The position numbers and the translations under genes were made by a program. A DNA stretch of 49,916 nt. Origin: Desulfamplus sp. (GTDB taxonomy: Bacteria; Desulfobacterota; Desulfobacteria; Desulfobacterales; Desulfobacteraceae). The notes beneath the pieces are model-generated. The model had not been told where the DNA came from. It searched no databases and worked only from the letters and a program-made list of their open reading frames with translations. The stretch is from contig JADFZJ010000031.1 in NCBI GenBank assembly GCA_015232555.1, forward strand, positions 1 to 49,916, read 5' to 3'. Below, piece after piece: positions 8,612-17,719 of this stretch. Numbering within the stretch: the first letter of the stretch is position 1; every line of letters starts with the position of its first letter.

Positions 8612-9426
8612 TATTTATATGAAAGTCTCCCCAAAAATCCAAATATCAACCCTGCGATAAAGCCAAAAATATGTGCAGAGACATCAGTATTTTGTCCACC
8701 GCTCATCATTCCAACAAAGGCTGCTCCGCAGGCTAAAATAAAGATTGGTGGAATTTGCCGATATTGCCCGATTGGCTTAAATTGTCTTTTTCGCTTGATT
8801 ATCTGAAATGCCACAAGATTTCCAACTGCACCCATCACAGCAGTAGATGCCCCGATAGAGAGATGGGAACTTCGATAGAGCCATACATTGAGAAGATTTC
8901 CAACTCCTCCAGATAGAACAATCAGAAACATGCCCCGTGCTGCACCTATAATGCTGCAAAGAGGAATTCCAAGAGAGAGCATTCCAACAACATTACCAGC
9001 AAGATGCTCAATATCAGAATGGAGCATTAAAGCGGTTATAACTCTGTAATATTGACCTTGAAGAACAAAAAGGGCAGATGAACCGTATTTTAGAACTACT
9101 TCGCGGTGGTTGTTGTGAAAGATGGTAGATGCGTGAATTGTGCAGAGCAAGAGGACAAACAGAGAGACTGAGAATAGTGCATTTTGAGTTAAAACAAGCG
9201 GTTGTTCAGATGATAAGGCGGCAATACTTTTATTAGAATAGTTTTCAGTGTAAAAAAGAGAAATAGTCTCTTTAGCAAAAGATATCTTGCTCTCTTCAGA
9301 ATCATCAAGAAAAATATCATAACTGCAATTATTACGCTCCAGCCAAAAAGCATCAATATCTTGAGATTCAAGTACAAGGAGGAGAGTATCAGCCTCCTCC
9401 TTGTTATCTACAGTGAGTAAATACAA
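8587..9426 (-). CDS. Rhomboid-family intramembrane serine protease
   Basis: A 279-residue protein. Residues 1-65 form a small soluble domain resembling the signal-transducer-like DUF2007 fold. From about residue 85 there are six or seven membrane segments with the rhomboid catalytic set: HLAGN (H141, N145), GAST with nucleophile S194, and H252 in DVSAHIFGF. Rhomboids cleave membrane proteins inside the bilayer. The start is a TTG with little visible Shine-Dalgarno, 13 bp after the acyl-CoA ligase, so it is probably read from that transcript. Its 3' end overlaps the end of pstB by 25 bp on the opposite strand. Confidence 0.85.
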   Translation of the reverse strand: MYLLTVDNKEEADTLLLVLESQDIDAFWLERNNCSYDIFLDDSEESKISFAKETISLFYTENYSNKSIAALSSEQPLVLTQNALFSVSLFVLLLCTIHASTIFHNNHREVVLKYGSSALFVLQGQYYRVITALMLHSDIEHLAGNVVGMLSLGIPLCSIIGAARGMFLIVLSGGVGNLLNVWLYRSSHLSIGASTAVMGAVGNLVAFQIIKRKRQFKPIGQYRQIPPIFILACGAAFVGMMSGGQNTDVSAHIFGFIAGLIFGFLGRLSYKYHPKRPVT

Positions 9427-9439
9427 TATCAGCAGCTTT

Positions 9440-11176
9440 TTATTTTTTTGCCTTTTCTTCGTCTCTCAGTGTTCTTCTTAATACCTTACCAACATTAGAG
9501 ACGGGGATAGTGTCTCTGAACTCAATTATTCTGGGGCGTTTATATCCTGCCATGTTCTCCTTGCAGAATTGATCCATCTCTTCGATAGTTGCTTTAGCAC
9601 CAGCTTTGAGTTTTATATATGCTTTTACTTTCTCGCCGCTTCTCTCGTCAGGCAGACCTACTACTGCTACAAGTTCAACAGCCGGATGCTTATATAGTGT
9701 ATCCTCAACATCTCGTGGATAAACATTAAAGCCGCTGACAATGATCATATCTTTTTTACGATCCGTAATGGTTATGTATCCATCTTTGTCAATATTTCCT
9801 ATATCGCCTGTAAGAAAGTAGCGGTTTCCGTCAATCTGTCTGAAAACCTCATCATTAGCATCTGGTCTTTTCCAATAACCTTTCATAACTTGCGGACCGC
9901 AAACTGCAATTTCTCCATCTTCTCCATGGGGCAGCACTGTTATACCAGTTTCAAGATCAACTATTTTAACATCGGTTCCCGGAATCGGAAAGCCTATTGA
10001 ACCGATTTTACGAGTCTCTTTAAATGGAGGGTTACAACAAACAGCAGGTGCGGTCTCTGTAAGTCCATAGGCTTCAAAGATTATCGCACCTGTTTTATCT
10101 TCAAACTGTCGGCAAACTTCAGGAGGAAGAGGTGCACCGCCTGAAAGACAAGCCATAAGAGATGAAATATCAAATTTATCGATAAGCGGATGGTTTGTAA
10201 ATGCCACAAAAATTGTTGGAACTGCTGTCATAAAGGTTGGTTTGTGTTTTTGGACAATCTTTAACACCTCTGTAAACGGTGGAGTGCCAGCTCTTGGGTC
10301 AGGAACACAGATAAGACGGCTGCCTGTTTTTGCAGCAAGAAGCAGTGTACTGTTAATTCCAAAGACATGATACCAAGGTAGAACCCCAAGAAATGTATGA
10401 AATCCACCATAACGGAGCTTTTCAGGTTTTTTACCTTTTTCATGGGTAATCCTGAAATATTCAACAGCAGCCTCAAGATCGTAAGTGAAGTTGGTATGGG
10501 TCAACTCCGCACCTTTTGGAACTCCTGTAGTGCCTCCAGTATAGAGCATCAAAGCTGTATCTTTTTCAGGGTCAACCTTAATTGACGGCGGGGTTGGTGC
10601 CGAAAATGCAACAATGTCATCAAACATGAAATGTCCTTTTTCATGCTTTTCCGCCTTTGGTATTTTACCAAGAAGCCCACCAATAAGACCTTTGAGCTTT
10701 GGAAGGTAGGATTTGATATTGCAGATAACTACACTTTTTACATCAGTGTCTTTAATTGCCTCAACCGCACTTTTGTAAAATACAGGGTGATCCATGCAAA
10801 AGACCATTTTAGCACCAGAATCAGAGAGCTGATGGTTCAATTCTGCTGAAGTGTAAACAGGGTTACAGTTTACAGCTACTGCACCAGCTTTGAGAATACC
10901 AAAAAATATTTCAGGAAAATGGGGAAGATTGGGAAGGAAAATAGCCACCTTATCCCCCTGCTTGATTCCCTGTCCTGCAAGAAAATTGGCAAGTCTGTCT
11001 GCTGTATCCTTGACCTGTGCAAATGTTCTTTGAGCATCGTTAAATATGGTAAATACCTTATCAGGATATTTACGTGCAGAATTGTCAAGCAGATCAGTCA
11101 ACGGATAGTTATAACCAGATACATCGTGTGCTACACCTTCGGGCCAGAAGGGGGTTTCCCAATGTTTGAAACTCAT
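9440..11176 (-). CDS. Long-chain fatty acid--CoA ligase (FadD-like)
   Basis: A 578-residue AMP-forming ligase. The phosphate loop is YTGGTTGVPKG (212-222), followed by YGLTET, then TGDIGNIDKDGY and DRKKDMIIVSGFNVYP, and the C-terminal SNVGKVLRR with the catalytic lysine. These are the motifs of long-chain acyl-CoA synthetases, which turn fatty acid, ATP and CoA into acyl-CoA. AAGGAG lies 8 bases before the ATG. It follows glnE at 99 bp and precedes the rhomboid gene. It could feed fadH or the OleA-like enzyme, but nothing in the sequence ties them beyond being in the same window. Confidence 0.9.
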   Translation of the reverse strand: MSFKHWETPFWPEGVAHDVSGYNYPLTDLLDNSARKYPDKVFTIFNDAQRTFAQVKDTADRLANFLAGQGIKQGDKVAIFLPNLPHFPEIFFGILKAGAVAVNCNPVYTSAELNHQLSDSGAKMVFCMDHPVFYKSAVEAIKDTDVKSVVICNIKSYLPKLKGLIGGLLGKIPKAEKHEKGHFMFDDIVAFSAPTPPSIKVDPEKDTALMLYTGGTTGVPKGAELTHTNFTYDLEAAVEYFRITHEKGKKPEKLRYGGFHTFLGVLPWYHVFGINSTLLLAAKTGSRLICVPDPRAGTPPFTEVLKIVQKHKPTFMTAVPTIFVAFTNHPLIDKFDISSLMACLSGGAPLPPEVCRQFEDKTGAIIFEAYGLTETAPAVCCNPPFKETRKIGSIGFPIPGTDVKIVDLETGITVLPHGEDGEIAVCGPQVMKGYWKRPDANDEVFRQIDGNRYFLTGDIGNIDKDGYITITDRKKDMIIVSGFNVYPRDVEDTLYKHPAVELVAVVGLPDERSGEKVKAYIKLKAGAKATIEEMDQFCKENMAGYKRPRIIEFRDTIPVSNVGKVLRRTLRDEEKAKK

Positions 11177-11275
11177 GCTTGTTTCTCCTTCAAGTAACTG
11201 TTTTTATGTTAAGGTTGTGGACTTATATCGCTTAGTTATTACATTTATTAATTTTTTGCATTTGTCAGTCTGTTT

Positions 11276-14200
11276 TTAATCTAAATAAAAGAACCTGTCA
11301 AATATTGCAGCAATAGATTCTGATTCATTTTTTAACGTTTTCATTGAAACGATCTTTTCCCTCTCCTGCAGATTGAGATGGTGAAAAATCTGCCGCATTT
11401 TAAGATAGACGCTTTTTAGCTGTTGAGCCTCTTTTGAGGTCAAAATATTTTCATTTGCAAGAGTCTCAAGAAGGCGTACATTATCTGTCCAATGAGTCAA
11501 TGCAGGGTGGTTATGTGCATGTTGCAGCACAAGATATTGAACCAAAAATTCAATATCTACAATTCCGCCTCTCCCATGTTTAAGATCAAACAGATGCGGT
11601 TCGCATTTAAGATGCTCTTTTCGCATCCTTTCCCGCATATCCCTTACCTCTTTTTTTAGAGCTTCAGGCTCTCTTTTAATCTGTAGAATCTTAGCTCTTA
11701 TTACGTTAAACATCTGCTGTAACGCACTATCCCCTCCAATAGGGCGTGCCCTTATAATTGCCTGATGCTCCCATGTCCACGCTTCGTTCTGGATATAATC
11801 ATTGAACGCATCAATATGGCTTACAATCATACCTGACTGTCCATTAGGTCTAAGTCTCATATCAGCATCATAGAGCTTGCCTGCCTGAGTGCTAAGAGTA
11901 AGGGCGTTAATGATCCTTTGACCTAAAAACGTATAAAAACGTATGTTTTCAATACTTCTTGGTCCTCCTTCTGTATATCCATCGCTGCCTGAGTAGATAA
12001 AGACCATATCAAGATCAGATTTATAACCAAGCTCAATCCCTCCAAGTTTTCCATAAGCAATAGCTGCAAAGCCGGGAGAGAAAAACTGAGATGATGATCC
12101 AGCAGAATAAGATGTTGCTAATGATGGAGAGATATCTTTAGAATCAGATGGATCGTTATTCAGATAGGATGAGGGGGGTATATATTCAGAATTAACAGAG
12201 ATTCCTGACGGCACACCATATTTTTGAACAGTATGGTTCCATGATATCTTAATGACTTTGTTCATAACAGTTTCTGCAATCTCTGTCAGACGATCACTCA
12301 CCTTCATAAGAGGATAATTGCCACTCAAATCTGCTGCTGCAACTCTTAAAGTCATAACCTGTTTGAAAATACAAAGCTCTTCAAGTTTAAATTCAAAATC
12401 ATCTACAGATACTACATGGGACATACGCCGTTCAATCTCTTTTTCCATCTGTCTTCTATCTGGAGGAGTGTAGAGAGTTGAAGGGGCAAGCAGTTCATCA
12501 AGCAGAGCAGGGTGTAAAGATAAAAACGAGATTACCCATGGGCTTCTTGCTGCAAGATTTACAAGACTGTCAAGTGCCTGAGACTTTTCAATCAAAAGGG
12601 AGAGGTAACAGGTACGTCTTTCAATAGCAATAACCAGATCAACAAGCCGTTTAAGCACTGTTTCTGGTTTTGATGATATACAGTTATTACCGTCATATCC
12701 GTTAGAAGGACAAAAAGAATCTTTCTCTTGAGCAACTCTGTGAACTAAAAGATAAATCAACCGATCTAACCTTTTTCTACCATTTGGAGTAAGTTTTTTT
12801 GTATTAGGGTGGTCTGCCAGACTTCTTAAAATATCTACAAAACGGTCAGACTCGTCAAATCCTGATATTTTGTATCCAGAAAAGTCAAACTGAGGGTCAT
12901 TAATGTTTTGCCATATATATCTTAGAGCATCGCTTTCATCTTCTTGTTTTTCACCGTTCTCCGATTCAAACAGATTACGAAAATGTTCGTGAACTTTTGA
13001 TATGTGATTATTTAATACGGTATTAAATGATGCTATATTCAAAGCCGCAGAGTTCTTTAAACTCTCTTCGCTTTCATCAGAACCAAAAATATTATCAAAG
13101 CCCATTGAGAGTGCAAGTCTCAATTTTTCATCCTCTTGTTCAGGAAGATCATGTGTCTGTCGGTCGTTGTATTGTTGCAGCCTGTTTTCAACTTTACGAA
13201 GAAAGCAGTATGCCAAAGTAAGCTCCTCACCTGTTTTTGCATCAATGCAGTTACGCTCAACCAATAAATTAATTATTTTGAGGATTTTACGCTCCTGAAA
13301 TTCAGGTTCTACCCCGCCTCTTATCAACTGAAATACTTGACCAAAAAACTCAATTTCTCTTATGCCGCCTGCACCAAGTTTGATGTTGTTTTTAAACCGC
13401 TTATCCTTTACCTGAAGAGATATTCTTTTTTTCATGTCTCTTAATGAGTCAAAAGAGCCATAATCAAAATATCTTCTATAGACAAAAGGGTTGAGGATTT
13501 TGAGCAGTTTATAACCGGCACCAATATCACCTGCAATTGGACGGGCTTTTATAAGGGCGTAGCGTTCCCAGTCACGTCCTTGTGTCTGATAATATTCCTC
13601 CATTGTGTAAAAACTCATGGCAATAGGACCGTTTGATCCAAATGGACGCAAGCGGGTATCTACACGAAAAAGCATTAAACTGCTCATAATCGAACCAGAT
13701 AGACCTGAATTACCCGACGTTGAACTAACCATAGATGAAGAATCAAACACCTTTAAGAAAGTTTTGCACATTTTTGTGAAAAATTCTCCTGTTGTATTAA
13801 ACTTACCTTCAAAGGGTGCATCTTCAGGGTATGCAAAAATCAGATCAATATCAGAGGAGAAGTTCAATTCGCCAGCACCGAGTTTGCCCATGCCAAGAAC
13901 AATGAGGTGCTGAACATTACCGCTTTTATCAAGAGGTGTTCCGTATATAGAACAAAGTTCATCATAGATAAAGCTGATTGCTTTGTCAACACATGCCACT
14001 GCAAGATCGGACAAATCTTTCAGTGTCTGTTCTAAAGAGACTTTTCCAACAATATCTTGCCATGCGATTCTTACCATTTCACGCTCTCTTATTCTGGCAA
14101 GCAGCTCTTTGAGCACCATATCATCAATTTTATAGGGGGTATCGACAATATTATTGTTAAGTAATACCTGTTCAGATACTCTGTCCATCTGATAGTCAAT

Positions 14201-14455
14201 TTTGCTTTTATATTCCCCATCAGTATATGACCGCTCAAGATCACCGGATTCAATCAAGTCAAAAAGCAGTGCTGGATTTTTTATAAAGGTAGAAGCTGCA
14301 AAGTCACTAAACAGAATCACCTTCTCAAGATCGTCTGTAATAGAGTAATAGAGTTCTGGCAATTTCAGTTTTTTTCCCTCAATTGACTCTATAAGCTCTT
14401 CTAAACGATTTTGTCTTGATAAATATTGTATTATTTTAATTTTTTTTCTTATCAT
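11276..14455 (-). CDS. glnE: Glutamine synthetase adenylyltransferase/deadenylase GlnE
   Basis: A 1059-residue bifunctional enzyme with two nucleotidyltransferase domains, each with its signature: GMGKLGAGELNFSSDIDL (about 188-205) in the N-terminal deadenylase half and YGKLGGIELGYKSDLDM (about 801-817) in the C-terminal adenylylase half. It adds or removes AMP on glutamine synthetase in response to nitrogen status through PII. The family is normally 940-1000 residues; part of the excess is a Ser/Asn/Pro-rich stretch at about 750-794 just before the second catalytic domain. It starts 24 bp after the DUF3786 gene; the ATG has no strong Shine-Dalgarno. Confidence 0.93.
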   Translation of the reverse strand: MIRKKIKIIQYLSRQNRLEELIESIEGKKLKLPELYYSITDDLEKVILFSDFAASTFIKNPALLFDLIESGDLERSYTDGEYKSKIDYQMDRVSEQVLLNNNIVDTPYKIDDMVLKELLARIREREMVRIAWQDIVGKVSLEQTLKDLSDLAVACVDKAISFIYDELCSIYGTPLDKSGNVQHLIVLGMGKLGAGELNFSSDIDLIFAYPEDAPFEGKFNTTGEFFTKMCKTFLKVFDSSSMVSSTSGNSGLSGSIMSSLMLFRVDTRLRPFGSNGPIAMSFYTMEEYYQTQGRDWERYALIKARPIAGDIGAGYKLLKILNPFVYRRYFDYGSFDSLRDMKKRISLQVKDKRFKNNIKLGAGGIREIEFFGQVFQLIRGGVEPEFQERKILKIINLLVERNCIDAKTGEELTLAYCFLRKVENRLQQYNDRQTHDLPEQEDEKLRLALSMGFDNIFGSDESEESLKNSAALNIASFNTVLNNHISKVHEHFRNLFESENGEKQEDESDALRYIWQNINDPQFDFSGYKISGFDESDRFVDILRSLADHPNTKKLTPNGRKRLDRLIYLLVHRVAQEKDSFCPSNGYDGNNCISSKPETVLKRLVDLVIAIERRTCYLSLLIEKSQALDSLVNLAARSPWVISFLSLHPALLDELLAPSTLYTPPDRRQMEKEIERRMSHVVSVDDFEFKLEELCIFKQVMTLRVAAADLSGNYPLMKVSDRLTEIAETVMNKVIKISWNHTVQKYGVPSGISVNSEYIPPSSYLNNDPSDSKDISPSLATSYSAGSSSQFFSPGFAAIAYGKLGGIELGYKSDLDMVFIYSGSDGYTEGGPRSIENIRFYTFLGQRIINALTLSTQAGKLYDADMRLRPNGQSGMIVSHIDAFNDYIQNEAWTWEHQAIIRARPIGGDSALQQMFNVIRAKILQIKREPEALKKEVRDMRERMRKEHLKCEPHLFDLKHGRGGIVDIEFLVQYLVLQHAHNHPALTHWTDNVRLLETLANENILTSKEAQQLKSVYLKMRQIFHHLNLQEREKIVSMKTLKNESESIAAIFDRFFYLD

Positions 14456-14479
14456 TTGTCTATTTCAAAACGCTATTAA

Positions 14480-15283
14480 TCAGAATCCATGATTAAGGGA
14501 AAGTTTTTCAAACATCCTTGCCAAACCAGCCCCAAGTGAATAGATAGAGTTTATATGAAGATGATCTTCGGCTGAAGCATCAAAAAAGAGATGCAGATCA
14601 GATTCTATTCCATCATCAGGCAGCCAATAGCATATAAGAACGGGGATTTTAGGAAGTGGGTGTAATACAAGAGAAATATCAGACTTATAGTGTTTTTCTA
14701 CCTCTTTCCCATTAAATAACTCAAGAATCTGTGCAAAAAATCCTGGATATGTATCAGCGATCTTCTTTATCAACCCTTCACACTGTTTTTCAAAAAGCCC
14801 CTGCCAAGCTCTTCCGCTTGGCAGTTCCCTAAACGGCACCCAGTTTCCAGAGACGGGCTTATTTGACCCTTGAACAATATAATTGAGCAGCGGCATCACA
14901 ATCCACTGATTGGCGTGAATATCTGTGAATATGTTGCCTTTTTGATCCACATTGACATTTTTACCCATAACTTTTATGGTCAATCTGCCTTCTGAAAACT
15001 TACCTCCAATCTGTTCTGCCTTAGATAAGAGATCGATATTTTCAATCAATTTTTTAAACTCTTCCATTTTCTCAGCAGCACCTTGGTCAATGGCAGGAGT
15101 CTCTTGTTTTACATCCTTGAACTGTGCAAGCACATCCTTTGGAATGTATGGACAATCTTCAAGACGCTTCTGCCCTTTAAATACTGCTCCAGCAAATGCT
15201 AAACAGGTTGGCTTAAAACACTCTTTGCAATTAGATTTATTAAGAAGCTTAAAAACTTCCATAACATTACTAAAACCAGGCAT
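14480..15283 (-). CDS. DUF3786 protein with N-terminal Fe-S domain
   Basis: A 267-residue protein. Residues 19-44 hold C-x2-C-x4-C-x16-C (C19, C22, C27, C44), the pattern of the small 4Fe-4S domain also found in corrinoid Fe-S proteins. The rest, with SGNWVPFRELPSGRAW and LICYWLPDDGIESDLHLFFD, matches the DUF3786 family of anaerobes. The function of DUF3786 is unknown. AGGGG precedes the ATG. It leads the glnE gene by 24 bp; the pairing may only be operonic convenience. Confidence 0.8.
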   Translation of the reverse strand: MPGFSNVMEVFKLLNKSNCKECFKPTCLAFAGAVFKGQKRLEDCPYIPKDVLAQFKDVKQETPAIDQGAAEKMEEFKKLIENIDLLSKAEQIGGKFSEGRLTIKVMGKNVNVDQKGNIFTDIHANQWIVMPLLNYIVQGSNKPVSGNWVPFRELPSGRAWQGLFEKQCEGLIKKIADTYPGFFAQILELFNGKEVEKHYKSDISLVLHPLPKIPVLICYWLPDDGIESDLHLFFDASAEDHLHINSIYSLGAGLARMFEKLSLNHGF

Positions 15284-15451
15284 TTCTTACTTCCCCTCTT
15301 ATTTTTTTATTTCAAACTTTATCAAAATCAAAATTTAAGTCTAACAATATCACCTAATAGATAGGTTAAACTATTCGGGATAGAGAATTTTTGCAATAGC
15401 ATAGAGCAATATTCAAGTAAAGTTTCAATATTAATGGTATAAAATTTGATT

Positions 15452-15625
15452 CTAATACTCAAAAGTTACTGATAAAATTGTTGTAAACGGTGCACCAACA
15501 TGAGTGTCAACCACCTGATTATCTTTTGAATCAAGAGTTTTCTCTTGATATGTGAGATTATCTTTCTCCTGATTATAACGGATTTGGGGAAGGCTACACG
15601 ATGCCGAATTGAACAACCCTGACAA
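15452..15625 (-). pseudogene. Possible 3' remnant of an outer-membrane beta-barrel gene
   Basis: Inside the gap 15284-15771 one minus-strand frame reads 57 codons from a TTG at 15625 to a TAG at 15452-15454. It encodes PQIRYNQEKDNLTYQEKTLD and ends TTILSVTFEY. Alternating hydrophobic residues with a terminal aromatic are the C-terminal signal of outer-membrane barrels. No start with a ribosome binding site and no upstream barrel are present, and the frame closes upstream. I infer a decayed gene end rather than a working gene. Apart from this fragment and a Pho box the gap holds nothing else that I can support. Confidence 0.35.
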
Positions 15626-15626
15626 A

Positions 15627-15672
15627 ATACTAATATAACCCTAATGAAATCCTAACCTGTTTCTGCAATAAT
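15627..15672 (+). promoter_or_regulatory. Pho-box promoter of the DksA-like gene
   Basis: Three tandem 11-bp units, atactaatata (15627-15637), accctaatgaa (15638-15648) and atcctaacctg (15649-15659), are followed after exactly 7 bp by AATAAT (15667-15672). The layout is identical to that before pstC, so the same regulator (PhoB) is the simplest explanation. A leader of roughly 90-100 bases would precede the start codon. Confidence 0.65.
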
Positions 15673-15771
15673 ATACCCACCATATAATAGAACCCGTATA
15701 ATGTGCAAAATCATATTGTCTTATTCAACGGGTCTATTTATTTCTCTTAACACAAACAGAAGGTGACCATT

Positions 15772-16209
15772 ATGCAGAAGAATAACAGCCAAATTGATTA
15801 TTTCCAGTCTATTGATTATTTTCCGTCTGAAGATGAAGGGTATCTGAACGAGCAACAGCTTCGCTACTTTGAATACAAATTGTTGAAGCAGAAAAAGGAA
15901 TTAGAGGAAAAAATCCAGACATCCGTTCAAAAACTTAAAACTTTAAAATCTGAAAGTCCTGAACTTATTGAGAAAAGTAATAATGAACATGAAATTGGAT
16001 TAGAATTAAAGGCAGTGGAACGCAATTCAAATCTACTTCGCTTAAGTGAAAGTGCGTTGGTACGAATTCAAGACGGACGTTTTGGTTACTGTGTGATAAC
16101 AGGTCAGGCTATTGGCTTGAAAAGGTTGAATATTATTCCAACAACCACCATGTCTATTGATGCTATGAGAATGTTTGAACAAGATAGAGCGATGAGGACA
16201 ATGCCATAA
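15772..16209 (+). CDS. DksA/TraR-family protein without zinc-finger cysteines
   Basis: A 145-residue DksA paralogue: a coiled-coil hairpin (about 25-103) followed by the globular domain GYCVITGQAIGLKRL. The four zinc ligands of DksA are reduced to C107, T110, S128 and A131. This CTSA pattern is the one reported for the zinc-independent DksA2 of Pseudomonas aeruginosa. DksA proteins bind the RNA polymerase secondary channel and act with ppGpp. The acidic coiled-coil tip (DxxDxA in E. coli) appears as E64-L-I-E67-K-S69 in my hand alignment, so activity is uncertain. AAGGTG six bases upstream favours the ATG at 15772 over a GTG three codons earlier. A Pho-box promoter precedes it. Confidence 0.8.
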   Translation: MQKNNSQIDYFQSIDYFPSEDEGYLNEQQLRYFEYKLLKQKKELEEKIQTSVQKLKTLKSESPELIEKSNNEHEIGLELKAVERNSNLLRLSESALVRIQDGRFGYCVITGQAIGLKRLNIIPTTTMSIDAMRMFEQDRAMRTMP

Positions 16210-16226
16210 ATTAAAAATAGTGTGTC

Positions 16227-16256
16227 AGCCTTCTCTATGTTAAAAGAGAGAAGGCT
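16227..16256. terminator. Hairpin between convergent genes
   Basis: AGCCTTCTCT (16227-16236) pairs perfectly with AGAGAAGGCT (16247-16256) across a 10-base loop. It lies between the ends of the DksA-like gene (+) and the solute-binding protein gene (-). A T-rich stretch follows at a distance on the minus strand only. Probably a shared terminator. Confidence 0.55.
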
Positions 16257-16279
16257 AAGCATGAAGACGAGCAACCTGT

Positions 16280-17026
16280 TTAGTGAATCCCATGATTTTT
16301 AAGTATCTCCACGTATAGCCCTGATTCTTGAATCATTGTTATCCCTTTATCAAAATCATCTGATATTTGTTGGTAATTAGGATTTTTCTTTGAGAAAACA
16401 AGAAATATGCGATCTATTTCGTATGCTGGCAGCATAGGCTCAATCGCATCTATATCGTTTGAGAACTCTTTTTTCATTATATAGTTTACAGAATCTTTTG
16501 ACTCGATAATATAATCAAAACGCCCAGCTATCAATTTTCGTATATTGAGATTAACAGCAGGTGCGGGATCAAGTTTTATGCACTCAATTTGCCTGAACTT
16601 CTCTTCATAAAATGACCCAGCAAGAATACCCACGCTTGCTGGGCATAAGGCTTCTAATGTTGTAAATGTTATTTTTTTACCTTTTTTAACAAAGAAATGT
16701 ACAGCATTTTTCCAATAATATTTGGGATAATGAAAAAATTGAGTACGCTCTTCTGTAAAAGAGGCACCTAACAGTCCATCACTATCACCAGATTTGCTTG
16801 TCTCAAGTGCTCTTTTCCACGGAACAATTTCAACATCAACTTGATATCCTGCTTTTTCAAGGGCTTTAACAGCTATTTCTGTGAAGAAACCTTTATTTAA
16901 AAGACTTTTTCCAGTGTAAGGTTCCCATTCGCAACCTGAAATAACTATCTTCTTTTCAGACCCCAAAACAAAAACTGGCAGCGACATTATTGATACCATT
17001 ATCACTACCAACATTTTTTTCAGCAT
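16280..17026 (-). CDS. Extracellular solute-binding protein, family 3-like
   Basis: A 248-residue protein with a signal peptide (LKKMLVVIMVSIMSLPVF, cut near residue 22) and the two-lobed periplasmic binding fold: CEWEPYTG at the start, then GFFTEIAVKALEKAGYQVDV and WKRALETSKSGDSDG. This layout is shared by amino-acid and other polar-solute binding proteins. No permease or ATPase lies beside it, so it may serve a remote transporter or act as a sensor partner. It follows a 66-residue peptidoglycan-binding-like gene at 27 bp. The ligand cannot be predicted from the sequence. Confidence 0.75.
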   Translation of the reverse strand: MLKKMLVVIMVSIMSLPVFVLGSEKKIVISGCEWEPYTGKSLLNKGFFTEIAVKALEKAGYQVDVEIVPWKRALETSKSGDSDGLLGASFTEERTQFFHYPKYYWKNAVHFFVKKGKKITFTTLEALCPASVGILAGSFYEEKFRQIECIKLDPAPAVNLNIRKLIAGRFDYIIESKDSVNYIMKKEFSNDIDAIEPMLPAYEIDRIFLVFSKKNPNYQQISDDFDKGITMIQESGLYVEILKNHGIH

Positions 17027-17053
17027 AAGAACCTCCAGTTTATCTATTTGTTC

Positions 17054-17254
17054 CTAATTATTCACTTTTTCCTCTATAATTTTAATCACAGAGTATGAAA
17101 TAGCTGGATACACTGGTTGAATTTTGTGGTCAACCTGAAACTGTAAGTATGCTTTTGAAATTTTAGGTCCCCAAATTCCATCAATTGGTCCTATGTTATA
17201 GACAAGTCGGCTTAGCCCCTTTTGAATCAATATAATCTGTTCCCTTTGGCTCAT
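17054..17254 (-). CDS. Small stand-alone peptidoglycan-binding-like protein
   Basis: A 66-residue protein that is almost entirely one PG_binding_1-like repeat: IQKGLSRLVYNIGPIDGIWG then PKISKAYLQFQVDHKI, the L-G-Y-x-x-G-P-x-D-G-x-x-G pattern in which the first glycine is replaced. There is no signal peptide, unusual for a cell-wall domain, so it may be cytoplasmic, a degraded fragment or a regulator. It ends 27 bp before the solute-binding protein. The ribosome binding site is poor. Confidence 0.5.
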   Translation of the reverse strand: MSQREQIILIQKGLSRLVYNIGPIDGIWGPKISKAYLQFQVDHKIQPVYPAISYSVIKIIEEKVNN

Positions 17255-17434
17255 ATTCTCAAAATAGGTTCTCCGAGCTTTCCCGTGGTAGATATAATTT
17301 TTTATTTGTGATATAGGCCTCAGCTACTCTTCGTAAATATCTAAAATAATTACTAATATCTTAACAGCCTAAATTAGTGGCAATCAATGAACGCTATTAA
17401 AATTGGACAATTTTACTAAAAACCACGGAAAATA

Positions 17435-17641
17435 TCAGAGAGCCTCAAAATATTGAGGCGATATTTTAATCGCTGTGTTGGATGAAGATAGAATTGAATT
17501 AGACTCGGGGCATGGCGGACATTCTTTTTCTGAATCAGAAGATTTTAGCTCAGGACACGGTTTACATTCAGGACATGGTGTTCCTAATGATTTATTTGGC
17601 AAATAGATTGCATAAAATTTTGTATAGAAAATCTTATGCAA
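17435..17641 (-). pseudogene. Cys/Pro-rich open frame, probable gene fragment
   Basis: A 68-codon frame from a TTG, with TPCPECKPCPELKSS and ECPPCPESNS forming three CPxC/CPE repeats. It has no usable ribosome binding site or signal peptide, and nearby frames are broken by stops, so I read it as the tail of a decayed gene. The last codons fold into a hairpin (GCCTCAA/TTGAGGC, 17442-17459). Apart from this frame and a terminator, the stretch 17255-17719 shows nothing that I can support. Confidence 0.25.
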
Positions 17642-17660
17642 AACTCAATTTAATAGTCAT

Positions 17661-17708
17661 AAAAAAAATGAAGCCGAACAATCAACAATCTACAATTGCT
17701 CGGCTTCA
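17661..17708 (-). terminator. Rho-independent terminator of the 92-residue gene
   Basis: On the minus strand TGAAGCCGA-g-CAAT pairs with ATTG-t-TCGGCTTCA and is followed by eight T. It lies 12 bp past the stop at 17720. Strong and classical, so the small gene upstream is transcribed as its own unit. Confidence 0.88.
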
Positions 17709-17719
17709 CTCGTTAAAAT

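Noticed and set aside
14952-15338. 128-codon plus-strand frame over the DUF3786 gene
   Set aside because: Antisense to a gene with an intact Fe-S motif and a good ribosome binding site.
15342-15380. Additional Pho box near the start of the DUF3786 gene
   Set aside because: CTAA occurs twice, but 13 bases apart, not 11, and no -10 follows at the right distance.
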